Assembly: GCF_905397285.1 (NCBI RefSeq)
Contig: NZ_CAJPUX010000006.1
Span: 124,001 to 188,000, forward strand
Direction: 5' to 3'
Origin: Cupriavidus plantarum
Lineage (GTDB): Bacteria > Pseudomonadota > Gammaproteobacteria > Burkholderiales > Burkholderiaceae
Length of the DNA stretch: 64,000 nt
Shown: piece by piece, positions 54,566 through 62,905 of the stretch
Layout: each line of letters starts with the position of its first letter
How positions within the stretch are numbered: position 1 is the first letter of the stretch
The notes under the pieces: generated by a model
The model's input: only the letters and a program-made list of their open reading frames with translations
Told to the model about the DNA's origin: nothing
The model's database searches: none
Translations under genes and position numbers: made by a program

Positions 54566-54656
54566 GTGGCCCGCGGCGTCTTTGCCGAGGCGGGTTCCAG
54601 CCGGATCCGCCCACGCGGGGACGTCTGTGTTTTTTCAACTCGATACGGAGTGAAGC

Positions 54657-54935
54657 ATGACGAAAACCGAACTGATCGACGCAATCGCAGCAGGCGTGGA
54701 CGGTCTGACCAAGGCCAAGGCCGAGCAGGCCCTGAACGTAACCCTGAACTCCATCATGGAAGCCGTGGCCAAGGGCGATACGCTGAGCCTGATTGGCTTT
54801 GGCACGTTCAGCCAGGGCGAGCGCGCCGAGCGCATGGCCCGCAACCCGCGTACTGGCGAGGAAATCAAGGTCGAAGCTGCAAAGACCGTGAAGTTCAAGG
54901 CTGGCCAGAAGTTCAAGGACGCCGTCAATCAGTAA
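54657..54935 (+). CDS. hup: HU-family DNA-binding protein
   Basis: A 92-residue histone-like protein that bends and compacts DNA as a dimer. It starts MTKTELIDAIAAGV and has the signature GFGTFSQGERAERMARNPRTG with the conserved Pro of the DNA-binding arm tip. GGAG lies seven bases before ATG 54657. It belongs to the HU rather than the IHF group because it keeps the HU-type arm and length. The upstream zone is unusually repeat-rich. Confidence 0.95.
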   Translation: MTKTELIDAIAAGVDGLTKAKAEQALNVTLNSIMEAVAKGDTLSLIGFGTFSQGERAERMARNPRTGEEIKVEAAKTVKFKAGQKFKDAVNQ

Positions 54936-55031
54936 TCGCGTCTGGGCTGCCGTGGCATGCCCATTCGCTTGACCCCGCCATGCCGCCACCGGACGCGTCT
55001 CCGGCGCGGGTGCGCGCCAGGCGGGGGAACG

Positions 55032-55040
55032 TTATCCACA
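55032..55040 (+). promoter_or_regulatory. DnaA box
   Basis: TTATCCACA, an exact DnaA-box match, about 100 bases after the HU stop codon. Confidence 0.45.
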
Positions 55041-55203
55041 GTGGTGGCCCGTGCGTCGCACGAGGATTACCGCACAGGTGGCAGCAGCGCTGGAATGGCT
55101 GCCAAAGATTGCCGGAAAACGGCGCTCGGACAAGGCCAGCACACGCCTAGCCGGGGGCCGCGCCAGAAGTGCCTCCCATGCTCCCGCGCCGTCCCACAGC
55201 CAC

Positions 55204-55263
55204 ATTTCCACAGCGTTATTCACAGCGCTTTCCACATCGCCTTCCACAACTTTCTCCACAGGC
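55204..55263 (+). repeat. Five 12-bp direct repeats related to the DnaA box
   Basis: Units ATTTCCACAGCG, TTATTCACAGCG, CTTTCCACATCG, CCTTCCACAACT and TTCTCCACAGGC follow each other without gaps. Each holds a YCACA core; the second contains TTATTCACA, which fits TTATNCACA exactly, and the fifth is one base off. The period is exactly 12. Confidence 0.85.
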
Positions 55264-55321
55264 TCGGCAGACGCAGATTCGCGCCTTTCCGCCACCCCGT
55301 ACGCGTGGCATTCTGCGGGGC

Positions 55322-56197
55322 ATGACCATCGTGCTGGCGATCGCGGTGCTTGCCGGCTGCGCCACCGAAATCAAGCCCGCGCGTCCGCAAGCCGCGGCAC
55401 TGCCGGACACCGAACGCGTGGCCACCACGCCCGGCGCGACGCAGCGCGAGCGGATCGTCGAGATTGCCCGGCAGGAGTGGCAACGCTGGGGAGGACAGGT
55501 CGTGCGCATCGGCCGCGACGACACGGCCTGCGTGACCCGCAGTCCCCTGCCTCCACCGGTGCCGCCGCAGACGGATGCATCGGGCAACGGTGGCGATGGC
55601 GCAGGCCAGGTCTCGGCCGATACGGAGGCCGACGGCTCCGGCGATGCGAGTTGCGTGCGCTTTCCCGATGGAACCGGCATGGAAGCCACCGCGCAGGGCT
55701 GCGCGCTCGCGCAACGCTACTGGCACATCGTCGGCCAGTCGCCGGACTGCCGGCAGATCACGCAGGGATCCTGGGCCTGGTCGGCCGTCTTCATCTCGTG
55801 GGTCATGCGCAAGGCCGGGCTCGACGAGCGCCAGTTCCTGACCGGCCAGTCGCACTCGATGTATGTGGTGGACGCGCGCGACGGCATCCTGCCCGCGCCC
55901 GCGTTCCATATCGAGCCGGTGCCCGCCCTGCCCCGCCCCGGCGACATCATCTGCGCCGCGCGCGGCCGCGACAAATACCTCGAGAATCCCGCCGAGATCG
56001 GTTTCGGCACGACGCCGATGCATTGCGATATCGTGGTGGAGGTCGATCCCGCCGGGCGCGAGGTCCGCGCGATTGGTGGCAACGTGCAGCAGTCGGTGTC
56101 GATGGACGTGGTCGAGCTCGGCGATTCGGGCAAGCTCGATGCGTTCACCAACTCGCATATGCCGTGGCTGCTGATCATGCGGAACGATTTGCAATGA
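55322..56197 (+). CDS. DUF2272-domain lipoprotein
   Basis: A 291-residue lipoprotein. From ATG 55322 the signal MTIVLAIAVLAGC carries a lipobox (LAGC). The C-terminal half (about 140-285) matches the DUF2272 family, with WAWSAVFISWVMRKAG, the RPGDIIC block and the invariant-looking HCDIVVEV. The fold resembles CHAP/NlpC-type amidases, so a peptidoglycan role is possible but unproven. A Gly/Asp-rich segment near 75-100 is low-complexity. The longer frame starting at 55169 would place 51 residues before the signal and is rejected. Confidence 0.85.
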   Translation: MTIVLAIAVLAGCATEIKPARPQAAALPDTERVATTPGATQRERIVEIARQEWQRWGGQVVRIGRDDTACVTRSPLPPPVPPQTDASGNGGDGAGQVSADTEADGSGDASCVRFPDGTGMEATAQGCALAQRYWHIVGQSPDCRQITQGSWAWSAVFISWVMRKAGLDERQFLTGQSHSMYVVDARDGILPAPAFHIEPVPALPRPGDIICAARGRDKYLENPAEIGFGTTPMHCDIVVEVDPAGREVRAIGGNVQQSVSMDVVELGDSGKLDAFTNSHMPWLLIMRNDLQ

Positions 56198-56285
56198 GGT
56201 CCAGATTCGCCTGAGTAATCGCCCTGCGTATTGACCGCGCTGTTCGATTATTCCCATGAATACTCACCTGGAGAGGAAAACGTCC

Positions 56286-57260
56286 ATGGCATCCCTCTGC
56301 ATCGTCGGCGCCGGCGCCATCGGCGGATTCATCGCGGCCCGTGTCGCGCGCGCCGGCCACACTGTCAACGTGGTCGCCCGTGGCAAGACGCTGGAAGCCC
56401 TGCAGGCGCGGGGTATCACGCTGATCGATCAGGATGGCGAGGCCTCGTTTCCCGTCCATGCGGAAGCCGACCCCGCGCGGCTTGGCGTACAGGACATCCT
56501 GATCATCGCGGTGAAGGCGCCCGCGCTGGCGGACCTCGCCGCGCGCCTTGGGCCGCTGATCGGTCCGGAGACGGTGATCGTGCCTGCCATGAATGGCGTG
56601 CCCTGGTGGTTCTTTGAACGCCCAGGACCGCTATCGGGGCTGCGCCTCAAGACGGTGGATCCCGACGGCCGCCTCGCCGAGGCATTGCCCACGCGGCAGG
56701 TCATTGGCGCCGTCGTGCACCTGTCCGCCTCGAGCCCCGAGCCGGGCGTGGTGCGGCATGCGTTCGGCCAGAAGCTGATTCTTGGCGCGCCCGCCGGAGG
56801 GACCGATTCGCGTGTCGACCGCGTCGGCGACCTGTTGGCGCAGAGCGGGCTCGATATCGAGCGCAGCGCATCGATCCAGCGCGACGCCTGGTTCAAGCTG
56901 TGGGGCAACATGACGATGAACCCGGTCTCCGTGCTCACGGGCGCCACGTGCGACCGCATTCTCGACGATCCGCTAGTCAGCCGCTTCTGCCTCGACGTGA
57001 TGGCGGAAGCGGGACAGATCGGCGCGGCGATCGGCTGCCCCATCGCGCAGAGCGGCGAAGATCGCATGGCGGTCACGCGCAAGCTGGGCGCGTTCAAGAC
57101 GTCGATGCTGCAGGATGCGGAGGCTGGCCGCGGGTTGGAGATCGATGCCCTCGTCGCGTCGGTGCGCGAGATCGGCGGCCATGTTGATATTCGTACGCCG
57201 AATCTCGATGCGCTGCTCGGGCTGGTGCGTATGCATGCGCAGACTCACGGGCTCGTTTAG
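56286..57260 (+). CDS. 2-dehydropantoate 2-reductase family protein (PanE/ApbA-like)
   Basis: A 324-residue NADPH-dependent ketoacid reductase. It starts with the nucleotide-binding VGAGAIGG motif and has the family helix FKLWGNMTMNPVSVLTG carrying the catalytic-region lysine and asparagines. ATG 56286 follows a GGAGAGG site; the ten-codon upstream extension is rejected. True PanE makes pantoate for coenzyme A, but several paralogues in this order act on other 2-oxoacids. It is convergent with dinB and ends in a small hairpin (57248-57269) without a T-run. Confidence 0.88.
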   Translation: MASLCIVGAGAIGGFIAARVARAGHTVNVVARGKTLEALQARGITLIDQDGEASFPVHAEADPARLGVQDILIIAVKAPALADLAARLGPLIGPETVIVPAMNGVPWWFFERPGPLSGLRLKTVDPDGRLAEALPTRQVIGAVVHLSASSPEPGVVRHAFGQKLILGAPAGGTDSRVDRVGDLLAQSGLDIERSASIQRDAWFKLWGNMTMNPVSVLTGATCDRILDDPLVSRFCLDVMAEAGQIGAAIGCPIAQSGEDRMAVTRKLGAFKTSMLQDAEAGRGLEIDALVASVREIGGHVDIRTPNLDALLGLVRMHAQTHGLV

Positions 57261-57278
57261 CCGAGCCCGGATGGCCGT

Positions 57279-58436
57279 TCAATCCTCTGCGGTGAACGGC
57301 AATTCTTCCTGTATCGGCTGCTGACCGGCGGTGCCTGCCGGCAACAGCGCGCTGACACGCACGCCGAGCAGCCGGATGCGCCGGTCGAGCGCAATGCGCT
57401 TCAGGCATTCCGTCGCGCCGCGCCGGATCGCCGCCCCGTCCGCGGTATGCGAGGGGAGCGTGAGGTCGCGCGTCACGGTCTGGAAATCGTCGAAGCGCAG
57501 CTTGATGCCGACCGTGCGGCCGACGTACCCCTTGCGTCGCAGATCGTCGGCCACGCGCAAACACAGCTTCGTAAAGGCTTCCGATAACGCCGGGCGGTCT
57601 TGCCTGGGATGCAGGTCGCGCTCGAACGTCGTTTCGCGGCTCATCGACTTGGGTTCCGACCGTACGACCACGAGCCGCTCGTCGTGTCCCTGAGCCACGC
57701 GGGCGAGCCATTCCGCGTAATTGCGGCCAAAGTGGGTTTGCAGCAGGCTCGGGTCAGCCTGCGCAACATCGCCGACCGTGTGGATGCCGAGCGCGCTCAG
57801 CCGATCCGCGGCCTTGGGTCCGATGCCGTTGACCTTGCGCGCCGCGAGCGGCCAGATGCGCGTGGGCACATCCTCGGCCGTGAGGATGGTCAGGCCATCG
57901 GGCTTGTCGAGTTCGGACCCGATTTTGGCCAGCAGCTTGTTCGGCGCGACGCAGATCGAGCAGGTGAGGCCCGTGGCGGCATGGACCGCCGCTTTGATTT
58001 GCGCGGCGACGTCGCGCGCCTGGCCCGGTATATTCGTCAGATCGATATAGATCTCATCGATTCCCCTGTCTTCGATTTCTTGCGTAAATGTTCGGACGGC
58101 GGCCTTGAACCGGCCGGAGTAGTGCCGGTAGGCGTCGAAGTCGGTCGGCAGCAGGATGGCATCGGGTGCGAGGCGCGCCGCCTTCATCATTCCCATGGCC
58201 GAGAACACACCCAGCGCGCGCGCTTCGTACGTGGACGTCGTCACCACGCCGCGGCCCACATAGTCGCGCAGTCGCGCATAGCGTCGAGAGCCGTCAGGCA
58301 GGTCCACGGGCACGGCATTGCGGCCGCCGCCGATGACGACGGGCTGGCCACGGAGTTCCGGATAGCGCAGCAGCTCGACGGATGCGTAGAACGCGTCCAT
58401 GTCGAGATGTGCGATGCGCCGGTTGCCAAGGGTCAT
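57279..58436 (-). CDS. dinB: DNA polymerase IV (Y-family, DinB)
   Basis: A translesion polymerase of 385 residues. The catalytic carboxylates are in HLDMDAFYASVE (Asp12, Asp14) and GIDEIYID (Asp127, Glu128); the C-terminus ends in a QEELPF-type beta-clamp-binding motif. Compared with E. coli DinB it has about 20 extra residues near 38-62, between GGG and GVVTT. ATG 58436 is fixed by the LexA box just upstream, which would otherwise be coding. Confidence 0.95.
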   Translation of the reverse strand: MTLGNRRIAHLDMDAFYASVELLRYPELRGQPVVIGGGRNAVPVDLPDGSRRYARLRDYVGRGVVTTSTYEARALGVFSAMGMMKAARLAPDAILLPTDFDAYRHYSGRFKAAVRTFTQEIEDRGIDEIYIDLTNIPGQARDVAAQIKAAVHAATGLTCSICVAPNKLLAKIGSELDKPDGLTILTAEDVPTRIWPLAARKVNGIGPKAADRLSALGIHTVGDVAQADPSLLQTHFGRNYAEWLARVAQGHDERLVVVRSEPKSMSRETTFERDLHPRQDRPALSEAFTKLCLRVADDLRRKGYVGRTVGIKLRFDDFQTVTRDLTLPSHTADGAAIRRGATECLKRIALDRRIRLLGVRVSALLPAGTAGQQPIQEELPFTAED

Positions 58437-58453
58437 GACCAAGTCGTCCAATA

Positions 58454-58469
58454 CTGTATGTGTGTACAG
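58454..58469 (-). promoter_or_regulatory. LexA (SOS) box of dinB
   Basis: CTGTATGTGTGTACAG is a perfect CTGT-N8-ACAG SOS box, with TA before and TG after, close to the E. coli consensus. It ends 17 bases ahead of the dinB start, where a repressor would block transcription. Confidence 0.9.
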
Positions 58470-58524
58470 TGTCGGCGCGATGATATCGCCGGGATCTATC
58501 GGTTTGCAACCGACGCGCGCGGCG

Positions 58525-59469
58525 TCATTCCTTCGGTCGATATTCCGCGTCTGCGGCCACAGCGGTCCCTGCTGCCCCAGCGACGCTGTCGGGGGCCGCG
58601 GACCCCCGTCGCGCCATCCAGAAGCTCTCCGCCGCGTAGATTGCCAGCGAGATCCAGATGAGGGCGTACCCAAGCTGCTTCTGCGCGGGGAACGGCTCGT
58701 GCCAGAGCCAGATGCCGAGGAGCAGTTGCAGCGTCGGCCCCGTGTATTGCAGCAGGCCGAGCAGGGACAACGGAATGCGGCGCGCGCCGGCCGCGAAGAA
58801 CAGCAGCGGCACGGCGGTGACCGGCCCCGCCATCAGCAGCAGGAATTTGGTGCCCGGGGAGGCGGCTACCGTCGTGTCCTGTCCGGTCAGGATCAGATAG
58901 CCGAGCGCGATCGCGGCCACCGGGAAGAGAATCAGCGTCTCGAGCGACAGGCCTTCAAGCGCCCCCAGCGCGCCGGTCTTGCGCAGCAGCCCGTACCCGC
59001 CGAATGTGCCCGCCAGTGCGAGCGCGATCCAGGGCAACTGGCCCGCGCTCACGGTCAGCCACAGCACGCCGGCGGCCGCCACGGCGATGGACAGCCACTG
59101 AATGGGGCGCAGCCGCTCGTGCAGGAACATCACGCCCAGCAGCACGCTGAACAGCGGGTTGATGAAGTAGCCCAGACTGGCATCGACGACACGATTCGCC
59201 GAGACCGCCCAGATATAGATAAACCAGTTGCCGCACAGCAGGGCCGCGCTCGCGGCAAAGCCGAGGATGAGCTTCGGGTTGCGCGCGACGTCGCGCAGCC
59301 AGCCGAAGTGCCGGCGCCACAGCAGGATCGCGCCGATGAAGACGAGCGACCACACCATCCGGTGCAGCAGGATCTCGACCGGCGCCACGCCGTGAACGGA
59401 TTTGATGTAGAGGGGCAGCAGGCCCCAGATGATGTACGCGAGCAGCGCGTAAAGGATGCCGAGTTGCAT
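58525..59469 (-). CDS. rarD: RarD family transporter (EamA/DMT superfamily)
   Basis: A 314-residue inner-membrane protein with about ten helices in two EamA repeats. The N-terminus MQLGILYALLAYIIWGLLPLY and the motif EILLHRMVWS are diagnostic of RarD. Substrates are unknown; the family takes its name from chloramphenicol sensitivity. The frame runs 31 codons further upstream, without family character. It is on the same strand as dinB and upstream of it, and the dinB SOS box lies in the gap between them. Confidence 0.92.
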   Translation of the reverse strand: MQLGILYALLAYIIWGLLPLYIKSVHGVAPVEILLHRMVWSLVFIGAILLWRRHFGWLRDVARNPKLILGFAASAALLCGNWFIYIWAVSANRVVDASLGYFINPLFSVLLGVMFLHERLRPIQWLSIAVAAAGVLWLTVSAGQLPWIALALAGTFGGYGLLRKTGALGALEGLSLETLILFPVAAIALGYLILTGQDTTVAASPGTKFLLLMAGPVTAVPLLFFAAGARRIPLSLLGLLQYTGPTLQLLLGIWLWHEPFPAQKQLGYALIWISLAIYAAESFWMARRGSAAPDSVAGAAGTAVAADAEYRPKE

Positions 59470-59602
59470 GGAGGGGTGGGCTTTCTCCCCTCCCGCGAGG
59501 TCGTGGAGGGGATGGTATCTGTGCGGCCCCGATTGTCGCCCAGAAACGGTGCAGGCGTGCACCGTCTTGCCATCCCCTAACCCGCGGAGCCCGTGCCTCC
59601 GA

Positions 59603-60745
59603 TTACAGCTTGTGGCTGAAGCTGAACTGCGCGAAGGCCTGCTCGGCCACGTTGAACCACTGGGCCTCGTTGTTGCGGAACACGCGCCAGTCGTCGTAGA
59701 TCTTCTTGAACGACGGGTTCTTGGCGGTTTCGTCGGCGTAGGCGGCCTGCGTGGCCTTGAAGCAGGCTTCCAGGATCTCGCGCGAGAACGGACGCAGCTT
59801 CACGCCGTTTTCCAGCAAACGCGCGAGCGCCTGCGGGTTCACCGTGTCGTACTTGGCCTGCATCGAGGTATGGGCTTCGATGGTCGCGGTTTCCAGCGCG
59901 GCCTTGTACAGCTTCGGCAGCTTCTCGTACTCGGGCGACGACACGTAGAACGACAGCTGCGCGCTGCCTTCCCACCAGCCCGGGTAGTAGTAGTACGGCG
60001 CAACCTTGTAGAAGCCGAGCTTTTCGTCGTCGTACGGGCCCACCCATTCGGCCGCGTCGATCGTGCCCTTTTCCAGCGCCGGATAGATGTCGCCGCCGGC
60101 GATCTGCTGCGGCACCACGCCCAGGCGCGAGAGCACCACGCCCGCGAAGCCGGCCACGCGGTACTTCAGGCCCTGGAGGTCCGCGACCGACTTGATCTCC
60201 TTGCGGAACCAGCCGCCCATCTGGGCACAGGTGTTGCCGCCCATGAAATTGACGATGTTGTATTCCTTGAAGAACTCCCGCATCAGCTTCATGCCGTTGC
60301 CCTGCATCATCCAGGCTGTCTGCTGGCGCGCGGTCAGGCCGAACGGGATCGTCGTGTCGAAGCACAGCGTCGGATTCTTGCCGAAGTAGTAGTAACCGGC
60401 CGTGTGGCCGATCTGCACGGTCTGGTTCTGCACGGCATCCAGCACCTGCAGGCCCGGCACGATTTCGCCCGCGGCGAAGACCTTGATGTTGAACTTGCCG
60501 TCCGTCAGCTCCTTCACACGCGCGGACAGCGTCTCGGAGGCGCCGTAAATCGTGTCCAGCGACTTCGGAAAGCTCGAAGCCAGGCGCCATTCCACGGCCG
60601 GATTGCTGCCGACGACGGCCGGTGCGGCCGGGCCGCTGGCCGCGGCTGCCGGCGCTACCGCTTTTTCTTCTTTGCCGCATGCGGCAAGACCGGCCCCGGT
60701 GGCGGCAACAGCGCCCGCCTTCAAAAGGAAGGAACGACGTTCCAT
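59603..60745 (-). CDS. TRAP transporter solute-binding protein (DctP family)
   Basis: A 380-residue extracytoplasmic binding protein for a tripartite ATP-independent transporter. ATG 60745 with GAGGAGA upstream gives a signal with an RRSFL twin-arginine-like motif and an LAAC lipobox-like site, so it may be exported by Tat and anchored. The mature part begins WRLASSFPKSLDTIYG and contains YYYYPGWWEG, as in the TakP/2-oxoacid-binding group. No TRAP membrane subunit genes lie in the window, so it is an orphan here. Ligand is probably a 2-oxo or aromatic carboxylate. Confidence 0.9.
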   Translation of the reverse strand: MERRSFLLKAGAVAATGAGLAACGKEEKAVAPAAAASGPAAPAVVGSNPAVEWRLASSFPKSLDTIYGASETLSARVKELTDGKFNIKVFAAGEIVPGLQVLDAVQNQTVQIGHTAGYYYFGKNPTLCFDTTIPFGLTARQQTAWMMQGNGMKLMREFFKEYNIVNFMGGNTCAQMGGWFRKEIKSVADLQGLKYRVAGFAGVVLSRLGVVPQQIAGGDIYPALEKGTIDAAEWVGPYDDEKLGFYKVAPYYYYPGWWEGSAQLSFYVSSPEYEKLPKLYKAALETATIEAHTSMQAKYDTVNPQALARLLENGVKLRPFSREILEACFKATQAAYADETAKNPSFKKIYDDWRVFRNNEAQWFNVAEQAFAQFSFSHKL

Positions 60746-61073
60746 CAGATATCTCCTCGTTATAGATCTGTATGACTGACTGTCCGCAGCACGAGACATC
60801 CAAGGCACGTGACGGGCAGGGCCTGCCGATTATAGCGGTGGCTTTTTGGGCACGGAGCGCCGTAACGATGGGGGTTTTCGCTTACATGGCACACGCCGGG
60901 ACGCGCGTCAGCGCACCGTTTCCGGGCACCGGCCGCACACGACCGCGCAAAGGTTTCGTATCGTGAGAAGGCGGGCAAACGATGGATTTTGTAACCCGGC
61001 TTGCGGTCCAATCGGTCGCCTGTTAAAAACTGAGCCCCGCCCTGACGTTCTGGGCGCGGCGCCCATCGAATTC
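60746..61073. other. Divergent region between TRAP binding protein and porin genes
   Basis: 328 bases without a credible gene. A perfect TATAAT lies on the minus strand at 60834-60829, about 84 bases upstream of the TRAP gene, without a good -35. No clear promoter or ribosome site is seen for the porin gene. Confidence 0.4.
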
Positions 61074-62744
61074 ATGCAGCATCCGGCACGTTTCCCCTCT
61101 CGTTTGCGATCCAATCGCCTCACGTTGGCCATCCTGGCCGCGTGGAGCGTCGGTGCGTGCGCGCAGACCGGCACGGAAGTCGCGCGGCCGCCACAGGTCG
61201 TGCAATCGGCGGTGCCTTCGGTGGCGACTGCTTCCTCGGTGTCGGTGGCCGCCGAGCCGCCGTTGCCCGCAGGCAACATGGACGCGACCGCCGACCCGCT
61301 GGGCGCGCTGATTGGATCGCAGGAAGAGCACCCTGCGGCGGACCCCGCGGCCGACGGCAGCGTACCCAGTGCTGCGCCCGCGATCGCCAACGTGGGCAAC
61401 CCCGACTTTATCGGTCCGCCGGACGAACTCGCGCCGCCGCCTCCCCCGCCGCCGCCGCTCGTGCTGTTCCCGAACCGGCTTGGCGAATTTCCCGCCAACG
61501 CCGACAGCGCCGCGGCAGGCACCACCGTCGCGGAGGGCGAAGCCAGCGCCACGCCTTCGGACAAACCGCCCGTACTGCGTTCCCAGCTGCCCGCCGACGA
61601 TCCAGCCGGCGATTCTGTCTGGCGACTCGGCTATAGCGGCCGCGTGGCGGCAGTGGATCAGCCGCGCAGCGCGCGCGCCTGTAGCGGAGGCGGCACGCCC
61701 TCCACCGGTCTCAACGGCGGCCTCGCATGCAGCAGCACCGGCGAAGTCAAGGTGCGCGAGTCGCTCGTCGATCTCGACGGCGGCGCGCAGGTGCAACTGG
61801 TTGCGCAGGCCAAAGGCACCGACGCGACGTCGGTCAACGGCCGTCCCGCCGCCGTGGATCCGTACGCGCTGTTGCCGCAGGTGTACACGTCCGTCAGCGG
61901 TTTCTCGCGCGGGGGCCTGCGTGTGCTCGACGATGCCAGCGTGTGGGCTGGCCGGCGCGACACGAACCCGTTCCTGATGTCCTCGGGTCTGCTGCCGCCG
62001 AGCTCGCCGTCCATGCGTTTCGGCGTGGACAACGCGAAGGTCGGCGACTTCGGCCTCAATTATCAGTACACCGCGCGGAGCGACTTCAACGGCGCCAACC
62101 TGCCGAGTTATCACACGGTGCGCACGGCGCCGATCGGTACCAACGACAAGGGCGCGGTGCAGGTGGGTTTCACGCGCGTCGAGCCACTCTCCGCGATGGA
62201 GAACACGGGCAGCGCGTGGTGGGCCTCGGCCATGCACGAACAGAAGGGCGTGCTGTACGGCACCAACCGCTTCGGGGTGCAGTACGGGCAGGGTTCGCGC
62301 TCGGCCATGACGGGCTATACCGGCATGGGTAACGACCTGTCGCGCGTGCGGCTGGCCGAGTCCATGGAATGGAAGTCCGCGTCGGGTATCGGCGGCCAGG
62401 TGGAGTCGAGCGTGCAGCTCGACCGTTCCGCCGTGGGGACGCTGCAGTGGGCCGCCACGCGCCTGCGTCCGACCTATACGGCCAGCGACCAGTTCAAGCT
62501 GACGTTCGAGGTCGCGCACGACCAGATCTCGTCAGGGTTCGGCGTGGGCGGCCAGCGCACCGCGCTGACCGTGGCACCGACACTCACGCTGGGCAAGTCG
62601 GCGGGCAATGCGAACCTGCGCGCGTTTTACACGTACAGCCGGGCCAGCGACGTCGATGGCATCACCTTCGCGGCGCCGGCGGACGCGTGGGCCTCGCAGG
62701 CCAGCGGCTCGATCTTCGGCGTGCAGCTCAACCGCCGCTGGTAA
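61074..62744 (+). CDS. LamB-like carbohydrate porin with long disordered N-terminal region
   Basis: An outer-membrane protein of 556 residues. After a signal peptide (cut near GACA) come about 165 residues rich in Ala, Pro and Asp, including a run of eight prolines, then a beta-barrel. The barrel shows LamB-family features: VWAGRRDTNPF, RLAESMEWKS, RPTYTASDQFKLTFEVAHDQ and a C-terminal FGVQLNRRW. A role in sugar or oligosaccharide uptake is inferred. ATG 61074 has no ribosome site, so the start is uncertain; frame extends 76 codons further up without family character. Confidence 0.8.
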   Translation: MQHPARFPSRLRSNRLTLAILAAWSVGACAQTGTEVARPPQVVQSAVPSVATASSVSVAAEPPLPAGNMDATADPLGALIGSQEEHPAADPAADGSVPSAAPAIANVGNPDFIGPPDELAPPPPPPPPLVLFPNRLGEFPANADSAAAGTTVAEGEASATPSDKPPVLRSQLPADDPAGDSVWRLGYSGRVAAVDQPRSARACSGGGTPSTGLNGGLACSSTGEVKVRESLVDLDGGAQVQLVAQAKGTDATSVNGRPAAVDPYALLPQVYTSVSGFSRGGLRVLDDASVWAGRRDTNPFLMSSGLLPPSSPSMRFGVDNAKVGDFGLNYQYTARSDFNGANLPSYHTVRTAPIGTNDKGAVQVGFTRVEPLSAMENTGSAWWASAMHEQKGVLYGTNRFGVQYGQGSRSAMTGYTGMGNDLSRVRLAESMEWKSASGIGGQVESSVQLDRSAVGTLQWAATRLRPTYTASDQFKLTFEVAHDQISSGFGVGGQRTALTVAPTLTLGKSAGNANLRAFYTYSRASDVDGITFAAPADAWASQASGSIFGVQLNRRW

Positions 62745-62905
62745 CCCGCGCATGGCACGCAGGGGGGGCCGAATAACCCCCCTTGGAACCCCCTTCAGCA
62801 CGGGACGTCGTCCGCGCGTAGAATCGCGGCTCCAAGTCCCTTCCCGATGCGGCCGTACCGATGCGCGACGACAGATCGCCCGGAATTCTCTCCGCAACGT
62901 CGTCG

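Larger units (their letters stand above)
53692..54656. other. Repeat-rich intergenic region between autotransporter and HU genes
   Basis: About 965 bases with no credible gene. It contains an AT-rich segment bounded by an inverted repeat (CATCGTAA at 53784-53791 and TTACGATG at 53837-53844, extendable to about 12 bp with one bulge), two direct CAGATATT copies, two perfect DnaA boxes and one near-match, eight GTATAC palindromes and a phased G-run tract. Each is listed separately. Confidence 0.6.
54936..55321. other. Intergenic region with a DnaA box and a 12-bp repeat array
   Basis: 386 bases between the HU gene and a lipoprotein gene. It holds a perfect DnaA box at 55032-55040 and five 12-bp repeats at 55204-55263. 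An open frame covers the second half, but its residues look like translated repeats rather than a real N-terminus. Confidence 0.55.

Noticed and set aside
55169..55321. N-terminal extension of the DUF2272 lipoprotein
   Set aside because: It would place 51 residues, mostly translated 12-bp repeats, before a clear lipoprotein signal at 55322.
57248..57269. Hairpin over the panE-like stop codon as an intrinsic terminator
   Set aside because: The 8-bp stem is real but no T-run follows on either strand.
62761..62783. G-run/C-run hairpin after the porin gene as a terminator
   Set aside because: Seven base pairs but followed by a mixed sequence, so it does not fit an intrinsic terminator.
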